From Variovorax sp. HW608 (GTDB lineage Bacteria > Pseudomonadota > Gammaproteobacteria > Burkholderiales > Burkholderiaceae_C), in NCBI RefSeq assembly GCF_900090195.1, contig NZ_LT607803.1, forward strand, positions 3,472,001-3,536,000: a DNA stretch of 64,000 bases, in the 5' to 3' direction. Of the stretch, positions 8,618-15,467 are shown one piece after another. The stretch's first letter is position 1. Each line of letters starts with the position of its first letter. Made by a program: the position numbers and the translations under genes. The notes beneath the pieces were generated by a model, which saw only the letters and a program-made list of their open reading frames with translations, did not search any database and had not been told where the DNA came from.

Positions 8618-9227
8618 AGGCGCGCGAAGTCCTTCACCGCGAAGATCAGCGCGCCGCCCTTGAGCAGGTCGACGACGGCATCGCGGTCCTTGTACGAGAA
8701 GACCATGCAGCCTTCGCTCAGGCCCGCGCTGCCGCGCTCGCGGACGTTGCGCGGCTCCATGGACAGTGCGCGTGGACCACGATGAGGCGCTTGTAGGCGT
8801 TGCTGTTGCTTGGCGACAGGCCATGCAGCCGCATCGACAGCCCATGCTCGAGCTGCTCGCTCACGTAGGTGTCGCCGGTGCGGTAGAGCCCGAGGCTGCT
8901 GGCTTCGCTGCCCTCGAGGTTGGAGAACGCCTCCGCATAGCCGTCGTCCGCGGGCGCCGCCGAGCCGATGCCATGCGCCACGATGAAGCTCTGGACGACC
9001 TGCCCGGAACTGCGCTCGACCACATGGAAGCGCGGCTTCGCCGAATGCCGCGAGAAGTCGACCACCGCGCCGAAAGGATGCTCCGACGGCTGAGCGAGCA
9101 GCTGCGCCACGGCGGCATCCATCAGCGACTTCGGCTCTTCCTCGGCGTGAACCCGTCTCTGCGCGCAAGCTGCGAGCATCGAGAGCGCGGTAGCGGCCGG
9201 CGCGAGGAGCACGGCGCGACGTTTCAT
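8608..9227 (-). pseudogene. L,D-transpeptidase catalytic-domain lipoprotein, interrupted by a single-base frameshift
   Basis: From the ATG at 9227 the protein begins with a lipoprotein signal (MKRRAVLLAPAATALSMLAAC, lipobox LAAC) and continues as a murein L,D-transpeptidase-like domain to AYKRLIVVH. The frame is then lost near 8770. Adding one C to the plus strand there restores VHGALSMEPRNVRERGSAG, the active-site Cys in GLSEGCMVFS, and the family ending GGALIFAV. The total length is one base short of 207 codons, which fits a 1-base deletion. Either the gene is inactive or the base is a sequencing error. Intact homologues would crosslink peptidoglycan or attach lipoproteins to it. Confidence 0.75.
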
Positions 9228-9432
9228 CTGCCGCAAGCCCCTTCCAGCCCTGGAAGGCACGTCGAGTCCACGCCGCCATCCTTGGGCGGGCGAAAAAGGG
9301 TGTCAATCAGCCGCTGATATGGCTTGATCCTGTCAAGAGGGCGAGCCGATCCCTCCGGGTGCCGGATTGCAGAATCGTTCGCGAATGCCGGATGGGGAGC
9401 GCGACGGAGCCGGGTGCGTGAGCGACGGTTGA

Positions 9433-10251
9433 TCATGCTGATATGCGTGGATTGGCTACCGACAGTTCATGTGTTCGTCGCGGGGCTGCCTGCTTTCTAG
9501 GGTCTGCGGTTGGCCACTTGCGTGGCTGCGCCAATAGCGGCCTCGAGGATTCCCCTGTGGCCGTGGCTGCGCCGCGTTCCCGATCCGGCCTCAGATGGTG
9601 TTGTCCGATAGGCGTTTCCTCAGCGGGTGTTTGCGACCCCGACTCGCTCACCGCGTGCAGGTACTCCTGGAAGGCGATCTGCTGCGCGGCGTGCGGCAGC
9701 GCCAGGCCGGCCAGCCAGCGTAGATGCGCCGCCGTCCAGGCACTCTTGCCCGCGTACACCACGCCGCTGCGCAACAGCAACGCCTTCAGCCGGTGGCGCG
9801 CGTTGCGCTGCTCGCGCACGGCATCTTCGCGAGCTCGCACCAGGTCGCGCAGCGCCTCGTCCACCGCGTCGGGCACGCGCACCGCGCTGAGTTCACCCGC
9901 GCGCGCCAGGCGCGCCAGCATCAACGCATCGCGCCGGTCGGTCTTCACCCGGTCGCCCGAGCGCCTGGGGATCGACGAGGGCGCCACCACCTCGCAGTGG
10001 TAGCCCAGCGCGCAGAGGTGGCGCTGCAGCACGAAGCCGCAGGGGCCCGCTTCGTAGACCACCTGCGCGCAGTGGCCCCGGCTGACCAGGCGGCGCAGGG
10101 CCTTGCTGACGGCAACGACGCCGCCGGCGACCACGCCCAGATGGCGCACCTCGCCGTCACGGCCGGCCTCGGCCAGGGCGATGTCGATGCTGTCCTTGTG
10201 GACGTCCAGGCCAACGTAAACGGTGGCCGCAGTGGTGGTAGATTGACTCAT
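9433..10251 (-). pseudogene. IS110-family transposase/recombinase, 3'-truncated
   Basis: From the ATG at 10251 the first ~200 residues are an IS110-type RuvC-like DEDD domain: Asp in YVGLDVHKDSIDIAL, Glu in VYEAGPCGFVL, and the Asp pair in KTDRRDALMLARLARAGEL. After FQEYLHAV the sequence becomes low-complexity (SESGSQTPAEETPIGQ onward) with no resemblance to the C-terminal Transposase_20 domain that carries the catalytic serine. The open frame runs on to 9433 by chance. The element is therefore a relic that cannot transpose alone. Its upstream leader (10252-10355) folds strongly and is listed separately. Confidence 0.8.
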
Positions 10252-10355
10252 GGCCCGTCTCCTTGCACGTTGCAGGCTGTTCGCCCCTCGGGGTACAGCC
10301 TTGTGGCTCGGCGCACCCCACGGTGCGCAACCCACGGTAGTCCCGGAGACGGGCC
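10252..10355 (-). ncRNA. Candidate IS110 bridge-RNA-like structured leader
   Basis: Directly upstream of the IS110 recombinase start the DNA can fold into nested stems. GGCCCGTCTCC (10252-10262) pairs with GGAGACGGGCC (10345-10355) as an 11-bp closing stem. Inside lie GGCTGT/ACAGCC (10275-10280 with 10295-10300, enclosing CCCC/GGGG) and GCGCACC/GGTGCGC (10311-10317 with 10322-10328). IS110-group elements encode a bridge (seek) RNA in the non-coding end before the recombinase gene, so position, orientation and structure all fit. Expression and guide loops are not shown by sequence alone. Confidence 0.45.
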
Positions 10356-10384
10356 TCCTCAACGGCTCAAGCCATTCTGTCTAG

Positions 10385-10402
10385 GAGTGTGGGCGGCAGA
10401 AG
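10385..10402. repeat. Left inverted repeat of the IS1182-type element
   Basis: GAGTGTGGGCGGCAGAAG, identical to the reverse complement of 11918-11935. CTAG precedes it directly. Confidence 0.85.
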
Positions 10403-10552
10403 TCCGCCGCCCTGATGATCGCGACCGAGAGCGACCTTGGCGAGTCCGATTTTTTGGCGAAGCGCGCCGACGCCGCGTCGATGGACCTCATGTGTGCAGT
10501 GCGCGCCCGCTGGCGCAACCTGTTCGGATCAGATCTGCGCATCTCGCTACCC

Positions 10553-11872
10553 TTATGCCGTGCTCAGGGTGCCCATGCGCCGCAGATTCAGCGCCAGGCA
10601 CACGAGTTTGAACTCGGCTTGCACTCGCTGCAGGCCGCGCAGGCTGAACTGGCGCAACCCCAGCACGCTCTTGATCCAGCCATTGGGCGGCTCAGCGATC
10701 CACTTGCGCTTGCGGTACGCCGTCTGGCCTTCCTCGGTCTGTAGCTTGGCGGCCATCGCTGCCGTGCGCGGCATCGCCGTTGCATCGATTTCGGCGCAGC
10801 GCTTGCCTTCCCGCCCCATGGCCACGACCAGATCGGTTGGCGAGTCGGCGAGGGCTTCGAAGTTGCTCTCGCTGCGATAGCCCGCGTCCGCCAGCGCCTG
10901 CTCGGGCACCATGCCGGTGTTGTCCTTCACCGCCTGGAGCATCGGCACGAGTTGGCCCACGTCGGCGGCGTTGTTGCCCAACTCGGCCGCCACGATGATG
11001 TGCGCTGCGCCGTCCACCGCCGTCTGGGCGTTGTAGCTGGCGTCGAAGCCGCCGCCGGCGCGCTTCATGATGCGGCTGTCGGGGTCAGTGAAGTTGTCTT
11101 GTGCCTTGGGCTCGGGCACGCCGAACTCGCGCTTGTAGCGCCCGCCCTTGGGGTTGCCGCCATCGTCGCGCGGGCGTCGGTCGTCGTCGTCGCTGCGCCC
11201 GCGCGCGATGTCGGCTTCTCGCTGTCGCTGCTCCAGTCGCTGGCGCGCCTCGGTGATGGCCTTCAGACGGTCCTCGCGCCGCTCTATCTCTGCAGGGATG
11301 TCAACTTCAGGCGCGTCGGCTTCGGCCGCATCGGCCGTCTTTGCCCGCTCCAGCAGCGCATTGATCTGCGCCTTGAGTTCGATTTCGGCCTGCTGCATGC
11401 GCTCGTAGCTCATCGCCTTGTGGCGGCTGGCATTGGCCTTGATCTTGGTGCCGTCGATGGCCACCGTGCCCAGCTTGACCAGCCCCATCTCCTGGGCCAG
11501 CTTGACCACCTGCACGAACAGATCGCTCAGCTCCTTGAGGTGCAGCGCGCGGAAGTCGCGGATCGTGCGGTGCTTGGGGAAATTGCCTGCGCCCAGCATC
11601 CGAAAGGCCAGATCCTCATGCAGCCGCCGCTCCATCTTGCGCGAGCTGAACACGCCAGTGGCGTAGCCGTAAATCAGAACCTTGACCATCATCGCCGGGT
11701 GAAACGGCTGGTTGCGCGAGCCGCCACCGTCGTAGCGCGCGTAAAACGCCTTCAGGTTCAAGGCATCGACACTGTCGCCGATGAAGTACGCCAGATGCCC
11801 CTTGGGCAGCCAGTCCTGCAGCGATGCCGGCAGCAACATCTCTTGCTCGGGTTCGTAGGGGCGGTAGCTCAT
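10553..11872 (-). CDS. IS1182-family transposase
   Basis: A 439-residue intact DDE transposase. The opening MSYRPYEPEQEMLLPASLQD is followed by the segment ending GHLAYFIGDSVDAL and then FHPAMMVKVLIYGYATGVFS, which is the standard IS1182/IS5-like N-terminal domain. DDE-core elements include VAIDGTKIKANASRH (first Asp), ALADAGYRSESNF (second Asp) and the late Glu in the KWIAEPPNGWIK region. A charged insertion at about 205-250 (ERREDRLKAITEARQ and neighbours) looks like a coiled coil. The ATG at 11872 lies 46 bp inside the right inverted repeat. No frameshift was seen, so the element may be active. Confidence 0.9.
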   Translation of the reverse strand: MSYRPYEPEQEMLLPASLQDWLPKGHLAYFIGDSVDALNLKAFYARYDGGGSRNQPFHPAMMVKVLIYGYATGVFSSRKMERRLHEDLAFRMLGAGNFPKHRTIRDFRALHLKELSDLFVQVVKLAQEMGLVKLGTVAIDGTKIKANASRHKAMSYERMQQAEIELKAQINALLERAKTADAAEADAPEVDIPAEIERREDRLKAITEARQRLEQRQREADIARGRSDDDDRRPRDDGGNPKGGRYKREFGVPEPKAQDNFTDPDSRIMKRAGGGFDASYNAQTAVDGAAHIIVAAELGNNAADVGQLVPMLQAVKDNTGMVPEQALADAGYRSESNFEALADSPTDLVVAMGREGKRCAEIDATAMPRTAAMAAKLQTEEGQTAYRKRKWIAEPPNGWIKSVLGLRQFSLRGLQRVQAEFKLVCLALNLRRMGTLSTA

Positions 11873-11917
11873 GTTCGCTCAACGTCCCTCGCGCCTCGAT
11901 GGTTCTCAGGGACTACC

Positions 11918-11935
11918 CTTCTGCCGCCCACACTC
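11918..11935. repeat. Right inverted repeat of the IS1182-type element
   Basis: Reverse complement of the left end over 18 bp, followed directly by CTAG (11936-11939). Confidence 0.85.
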
Positions 11936-12367
11936 CTAGGCCGACCGTTCGTAGCCCACGAACGGCCCGAAGAACACCATGTCCTTTTCGAGGCCGGCGG
12001 CGAGCTCGTGCTGCCGAGGAAGTTCGTCGATGAACTCGGGCCACGACTGCGCGACATGCAGCGGCCATGCGTCGAGCTCGATGCGCGCGACGGGGCCTTG
12101 CGTCGCCAGGAACTCGAAGCCCTTCGCGGTGAGTTTGGTGATCGCGAGGCGCTGGGCGGCGTCCTTGTCCGCCGCGGTCACGTAGGCCGAGACATACGCG
12201 CCCGCCAATCCGGAGGACAGCTTGTTGCTGGAGCCGCGCCCCACCTTGACGTTGACGAGGAACAGGCCCCGCGCAGGCTGGGCCCGCGCACGGCGCCGGA
12301 CCCTGAAGATGCCAAGGAGCGGAAGTGCCCGGATGGAGCCTCCACCCGCAACGCGAAGGAGACTCAT
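11936..12367 (-). CDS. Uncharacterised protein ending at the IS1182 insertion point
   Basis: A 143-residue product. The body from about residue 35 (GLFLVNVKVGRGSSNKLSSG onward) looks like a compact alpha/beta protein: LAGAYVSAYVTAADKDAAQ, then FEFLATQGPVARIELDAWPL, and the ending KDMVFFGPFVGYERSA. The first ~33 residues are arginine-rich and look non-native, so the true start may be lost or further in. The stop codon TAG lies inside the CTAG flanking the insertion sequence, so the natural C-terminus may or may not extend further. The start lies 5 bp after the stop of the zinc-finger gene, so the two could be cotranscribed. Family not recognised. Confidence 0.5.
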   Translation of the reverse strand: MSLLRVAGGGSIRALPLLGIFRVRRRARAQPARGLFLVNVKVGRGSSNKLSSGLAGAYVSAYVTAADKDAAQRLAITKLTAKGFEFLATQGPVARIELDAWPLHVAQSWPEFIDELPRQHELAAGLEKDMVFFGPFVGYERSA

Positions 12368-12372
12368 GGACT

Positions 12373-12585
12373 TCAGTGGTGGCTGCCGGCCACTTCACCC
12401 GCCTTGAGGCGGTAGACCGTGCCGCAGTACGGGCACTTGGCTTCGCCGAGGCGCGCGACGTCGAGGTAGACCTTGGGGTGTGCATTCCAGAGCTGCATGT
12501 CCGCCTTCGGATTCGGGCAGAACACGCCGCCCTGGTCGTTCAGGTCTTTGGCGAGCAGTTCGATGACGGCTTTGGGGGACGACAT
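12373..12585 (-). CDS. Small zinc-finger protein (CHCC type)
   Basis: A 70-residue protein with the CHCC arrangement: Cys in VFCPNPKADMQLW, His in NAHPKVYL, and the Cys pair in AKCPYCGTVYRL. This is the zf-CHCC domain, shared with the mitochondrial complex I subunit NDUFS6. In bacteria its role is not established. It follows ilvE after 8 bp on the same strand, an arrangement common in betaproteobacteria. Starts at an ATG. Confidence 0.85.
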   Translation of the reverse strand: MSSPKAVIELLAKDLNDQGGVFCPNPKADMQLWNAHPKVYLDVARLGEAKCPYCGTVYRLKAGEVAGSHH

Positions 12586-12593
12586 GGGCTTCT

Positions 12594-13532
12594 TCAGACT
12601 TTGGTTAGCCAGTGGGCGTACTTGGGATTGCGTCCGTTCACGATGTCGAAGAACGCATTCTGGATCTTCTCGGTCACCGGGCCGCGCGAGCCGATGCCGA
12701 TCTGCACGCGGTCGAGTTCGCGGATCGGCGTGACTTCGGCCGCGGTGCCGGTGAAGAAGGCCTCGTCGGCGATGTAGACCTCGTCGCGCGTGATGCGCTT
12801 TTGCACGACCTCGATGCCGAGGTCCTTGCAGATGTGCAGGACGGTGTTGCGCGTGATGCCGTTGAGCGCGCCGGCCGACAGGTCGGGCGTGTAGACCACG
12901 CCGCCCTTGACCACGAAGATGTTCTCGCCCGCGCCTTCGGAGACGAAGCCGGCCGAGTCGAGCAGCAGGGCTTCGTCATAGCCGTCCTCCGTCGCTTCCA
13001 TGTTGGCGAGGATCGAGTTGCTGTAGTTGCTCACCGCCTTGGCTTGCGTCATCGTGATGTTGACGTGGTGGCGCGTGTAGCTCGAGGTCTTGACGCGGAT
13101 GCCCTGCCTGAGGCCTTCCTCGCCGAGGTAGGCGCCCCACGACCAGGCGGCGACCATCGCGTGGATGGTGTTGCCCTTGGGGCTCACGCCGAGCTTTTCG
13201 GAGCCGATCCACACCAGCGGGCGCAGGTAGCAGCTCTCGAGCTTGTTGACGCGCACCACCTGCTTCTGCGCCTCGTTGACCTGCTCGGGCGTGAAGGGGA
13301 TCTTCATGCGCAGGATCTTGGCGCTGTTGAAGAGGCGCTCGGTGTGCTCCTGCAGGCGGAAGATCGCGGTGCCACCTGCCGTGTTGTAGGCGCGCACGCC
13401 TTCGAAGACGCCGCAGCCGTAGTGCAGCGTATGGGTCAGCACGTGGATCTTGGCGTCGCGCCAGTCCACGAGATCGCCATCCATCCAGATCTTGCCGTCA
13501 CGGTCGTCCAGTGCGGGGGGCAGCGCGCTCAT
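12594..13532 (-). CDS. ilvE: Branched-chain amino acid aminotransferase
   Basis: A 312-residue PLP enzyme of fold type IV that interconverts Leu, Ile and Val with their 2-oxo acids using glutamate/2-oxoglutarate. Signatures include the N-terminal WMDGDLVDWRDAKIHVLTHT, LHYGCGVFEGVRAY, the PLP Lys in QAKAVSNYSNSILANMEA, and the family stretches FVSEGAGENIFVV and LNGITRNTVL. The ATG at 13532 follows AAGGA at good spacing; upstream in-frame codons are not conserved-looking. Full length for the family. It heads a short minus-strand run with the zinc-finger gene. Confidence 0.95.
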   Translation of the reverse strand: MSALPPALDDRDGKIWMDGDLVDWRDAKIHVLTHTLHYGCGVFEGVRAYNTAGGTAIFRLQEHTERLFNSAKILRMKIPFTPEQVNEAQKQVVRVNKLESCYLRPLVWIGSEKLGVSPKGNTIHAMVAAWSWGAYLGEEGLRQGIRVKTSSYTRHHVNITMTQAKAVSNYSNSILANMEATEDGYDEALLLDSAGFVSEGAGENIFVVKGGVVYTPDLSAGALNGITRNTVLHICKDLGIEVVQKRITRDEVYIADEAFFTGTAAEVTPIRELDRVQIGIGSRGPVTEKIQNAFFDIVNGRNPKYAHWLTKV

Positions 13533-13648
13533 GTTCTTTGTCCTTCGCGGGAGGGGGATGTCGCAAAAGCTGACGATTTTACGGCCGAGCCAGTTTCCGC
13601 CGCACGACAATGCTCGGCTTTGCCAATCAGCCAGAGTAAAGGGTTCCC

Positions 13649-14635
13649 GTGTCCGTTTTCAAGAACGTCATCGTCTACCGCATCGAGACCACGTGGTCGC
13701 AGCCGCTCGAAGAGGTCGAGAAGGGCCTCGACGCCCAGCGCTTCGTCCCCTGCGGCCCCTCGCAGGAGAAGTCCATCGGCTGGATCGAGCCCCGCGGCGA
13801 GGCGCACGGTCCCCTGGTCGAATCGGTGGGTGGGCAGTGGCTGCTCGAATTCATGATCGAGAGCAAGGCGCTGCCGGCCTCGGTGGTGCGCCGCAAGGTC
13901 GAGGAACGCGCCGCGCAGATCGAGGCCGCCACCGGCCGCAAGCCCGGCAAGAAGGAAAAGAAGGAGCTCAAGGAAGACATCACCCACGAGCTGCTGCCGC
14001 TGGCCTTCACGCGCCATGCGCGCGTGGCGGTGTGGATCGATCCGCAGACGCACCGGCTGGTGGTCAACGCGAGCAACGCGCAGCGCGCCGACGAGGTGGT
14101 CACAAGTCTCGTGAAGGGGCTCGACGGCTTCGCGGTCAGCCTCGTCAACACGCAGGTCGAGCCGGCCGCCGCGATGGCCGAGTGGCTCTCGAGCCAGGAG
14201 CCGCCGGCCGGCTTCACGATCGACCGCGAATGCGAGCTCAAGGCCAGCGACGAATCGAAGGCCGTGGTGCGCTACGCCAAGCACCCGCTGGACATCGACG
14301 AGATCCGCCAGCACATCGCCAGCGGCAAGCGCCCGACGCGGCTCGCGATGACCTGGGACGACCGCGTTTCCTTCGAACTGACCGAGGGCATGCAGCTGCG
14401 CAAGATCGTGTTCCTCGAAGGCACGCTCGATGAGGCGCCGGGCTCGGGCAAGGAAGACAACTTCGATGCCGACGCGGCGATCGCGACCGGCGAGCTGGGC
14501 CAGCTGGTGCCGGAGCTGCTCGCAGCGCTGGGCGGTGAAATGCAGCTCGGTGCCGCACCCGCCGCCGCACCGGCACCGGCCGCACCGGCCAAGGCCGAAG
14601 AAGAAGCGCTGGCCGACGAATCCGCGCCGTTTTAG
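13649..14635 (+). CDS. rdgC: Recombination-associated protein RdgC
   Basis: A 328-residue ring-forming DNA-binding protein that restrains RecA and is needed in recombination-deficient backgrounds. The start MSVFKNVIVYRIETTW, GPSQEKSIGWIEPRG, the lysine-rich KPGKKEKKELKEDITHELLP and KAVVRYAKHPLDIDEI are RdgC hallmarks. The start codon is GTG at 13649. The C-terminal ~30 residues are an Ala/Pro-rich acidic tail. Divergent from ilvE with a 116-bp shared promoter region, and followed by a long hairpin. Confidence 0.95.
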   Translation: MSVFKNVIVYRIETTWSQPLEEVEKGLDAQRFVPCGPSQEKSIGWIEPRGEAHGPLVESVGGQWLLEFMIESKALPASVVRRKVEERAAQIEAATGRKPGKKEKKELKEDITHELLPLAFTRHARVAVWIDPQTHRLVVNASNAQRADEVVTSLVKGLDGFAVSLVNTQVEPAAAMAEWLSSQEPPAGFTIDRECELKASDESKAVVRYAKHPLDIDEIRQHIASGKRPTRLAMTWDDRVSFELTEGMQLRKIVFLEGTLDEAPGSGKEDNFDADAAIATGELGQLVPELLAALGGEMQLGAAPAAAPAPAAPAKAEEEALADESAPF

Positions 14636-14684
14636 GGCCTGTCCACACTATTTCCCGGGTCGCGGAAATAGTGTGAACAGGCCC
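14635..14684. terminator. Long near-perfect hairpin between convergent genes
   Basis: Arms of 21 bp (14635-14655 and 14664-14684) with one mismatch and an 8-base loop, starting at the last base of the rdgC stop. The arm core is CACACTATTTCC/GGAAATAGTGTG. It sits between the convergent rdgC and the hypothetical gene at 14703, so it can end both transcripts, although no T-run follows on either side. Such GTGTGAACAGGCC palindromes may be a dispersed extragenic repeat. Confidence 0.55.
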
Positions 14685-14702
14685 CTAGCCGGCGCCAGGC
14701 GT

Positions 14703-15185
14703 TCAGACCGGCGGACGCAGCGCGTCCGTCGCGCCGGGCTTGACCGCATCGGACGCCGGCGCATCGGCCTCGATCGCGGCCGCCTCGTCTTCCGTGGGCT
14801 CGGGCCGCACGAGCTTCCATTCGGTCAGCTTGCCGTTGACGAAGCTCGCATCGACCCACGAGCCGCCGGCATCGGTCCAGCGGAAGACCTCGGGCTGCGT
14901 GTCCTTCGGCGAGCGCAGTTCGCCGATCGCGCGCGTGAGCGCCACCACGTGCAGCAGGCTCGCCTTGGGCTTGAGCTTGGCATTGAGCATCACCGCGCTC
15001 GCGACGGTGCCGATCGGGCGATCGGCCGCGCGCTTCAACACCTGGATCGCTCGGTTGAGATTCAGGAGCACGAACATCACCATCGCGCCCACGGCGAGCG
15101 CCACGCCGGCCCACCCGTAGCTGCGCCAGGCCCCCGCGATCAAAACGATGCCGACGAGGGGCACCAGGACTTTGCCGAAATTCAT
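14703..15185 (-). CDS. Small membrane-anchored protein of unknown function
   Basis: 160 residues with two closely spaced N-terminal hydrophobic segments (VLVPLVGIVLIAGAW and GVALAVGAMVMFVLL). A soluble domain follows, with the stretches AIQVLKRAADRPIGTVASAV and LLHVVALTRAIGELRSPKD, a WxD...W pattern (FRWTDAGGSWVDASFVNG) and an acidic Ala-rich tail. Family members are widespread in Burkholderiales and sometimes carry misleading enzyme names; no catalytic motif is visible. It probably faces the cytoplasm from the inner membrane. The ATG at 15185 is the only convincing start. Confidence 0.6.
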   Translation of the reverse strand: MNFGKVLVPLVGIVLIAGAWRSYGWAGVALAVGAMVMFVLLNLNRAIQVLKRAADRPIGTVASAVMLNAKLKPKASLLHVVALTRAIGELRSPKDTQPEVFRWTDAGGSWVDASFVNGKLTEWKLVRPEPTEDEAAAIEADAPASDAVKPGATDALRPPV

Positions 15186-15467
15186 GGGCGCGATTGTCGC
15201 GCCGAGTTAAGGTCGGTATTCTCACCCGCACCAGCGCAGCGGCTCGCGGCCCTCGCCTCTTCCTTCACGATTGGCACATGGCCGGCGCGATTGTTGCAAT
15301 ATGGGGGTCTCGAATCAACTGCAACAAACTGTCTCCAAGTTAAGTCGCATTCCTACAAGCCCACTGGGAACGGCGTGCCCAGAATGGCTTGATATGCGAT
15401 CAGCGCCCCTCTTCAAAGCGCCAGGGTCACCGTGACTGCTGCACTCGAACCTCCGCAAGGGAATTTC

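Larger units (their letters stand above)
10385..11935 (-). mobile_element. Complete IS1182-type insertion sequence
   Basis: The 1,551-bp element is bounded by inverted ends that read GAGTGTGGGCGGCAGAAG inward at both sides (18 bp identical). The four bases CTAG sit immediately outside each end (10381-10384 and 11936-11939), as expected for IS1182 members that use palindromic CTAG targets. It carries one intact transposase on the minus strand. It separates the IS110 relic from the hypothetical gene at 11936-12367, whose stop codon lies within the right-hand CTAG. Confidence 0.85.
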
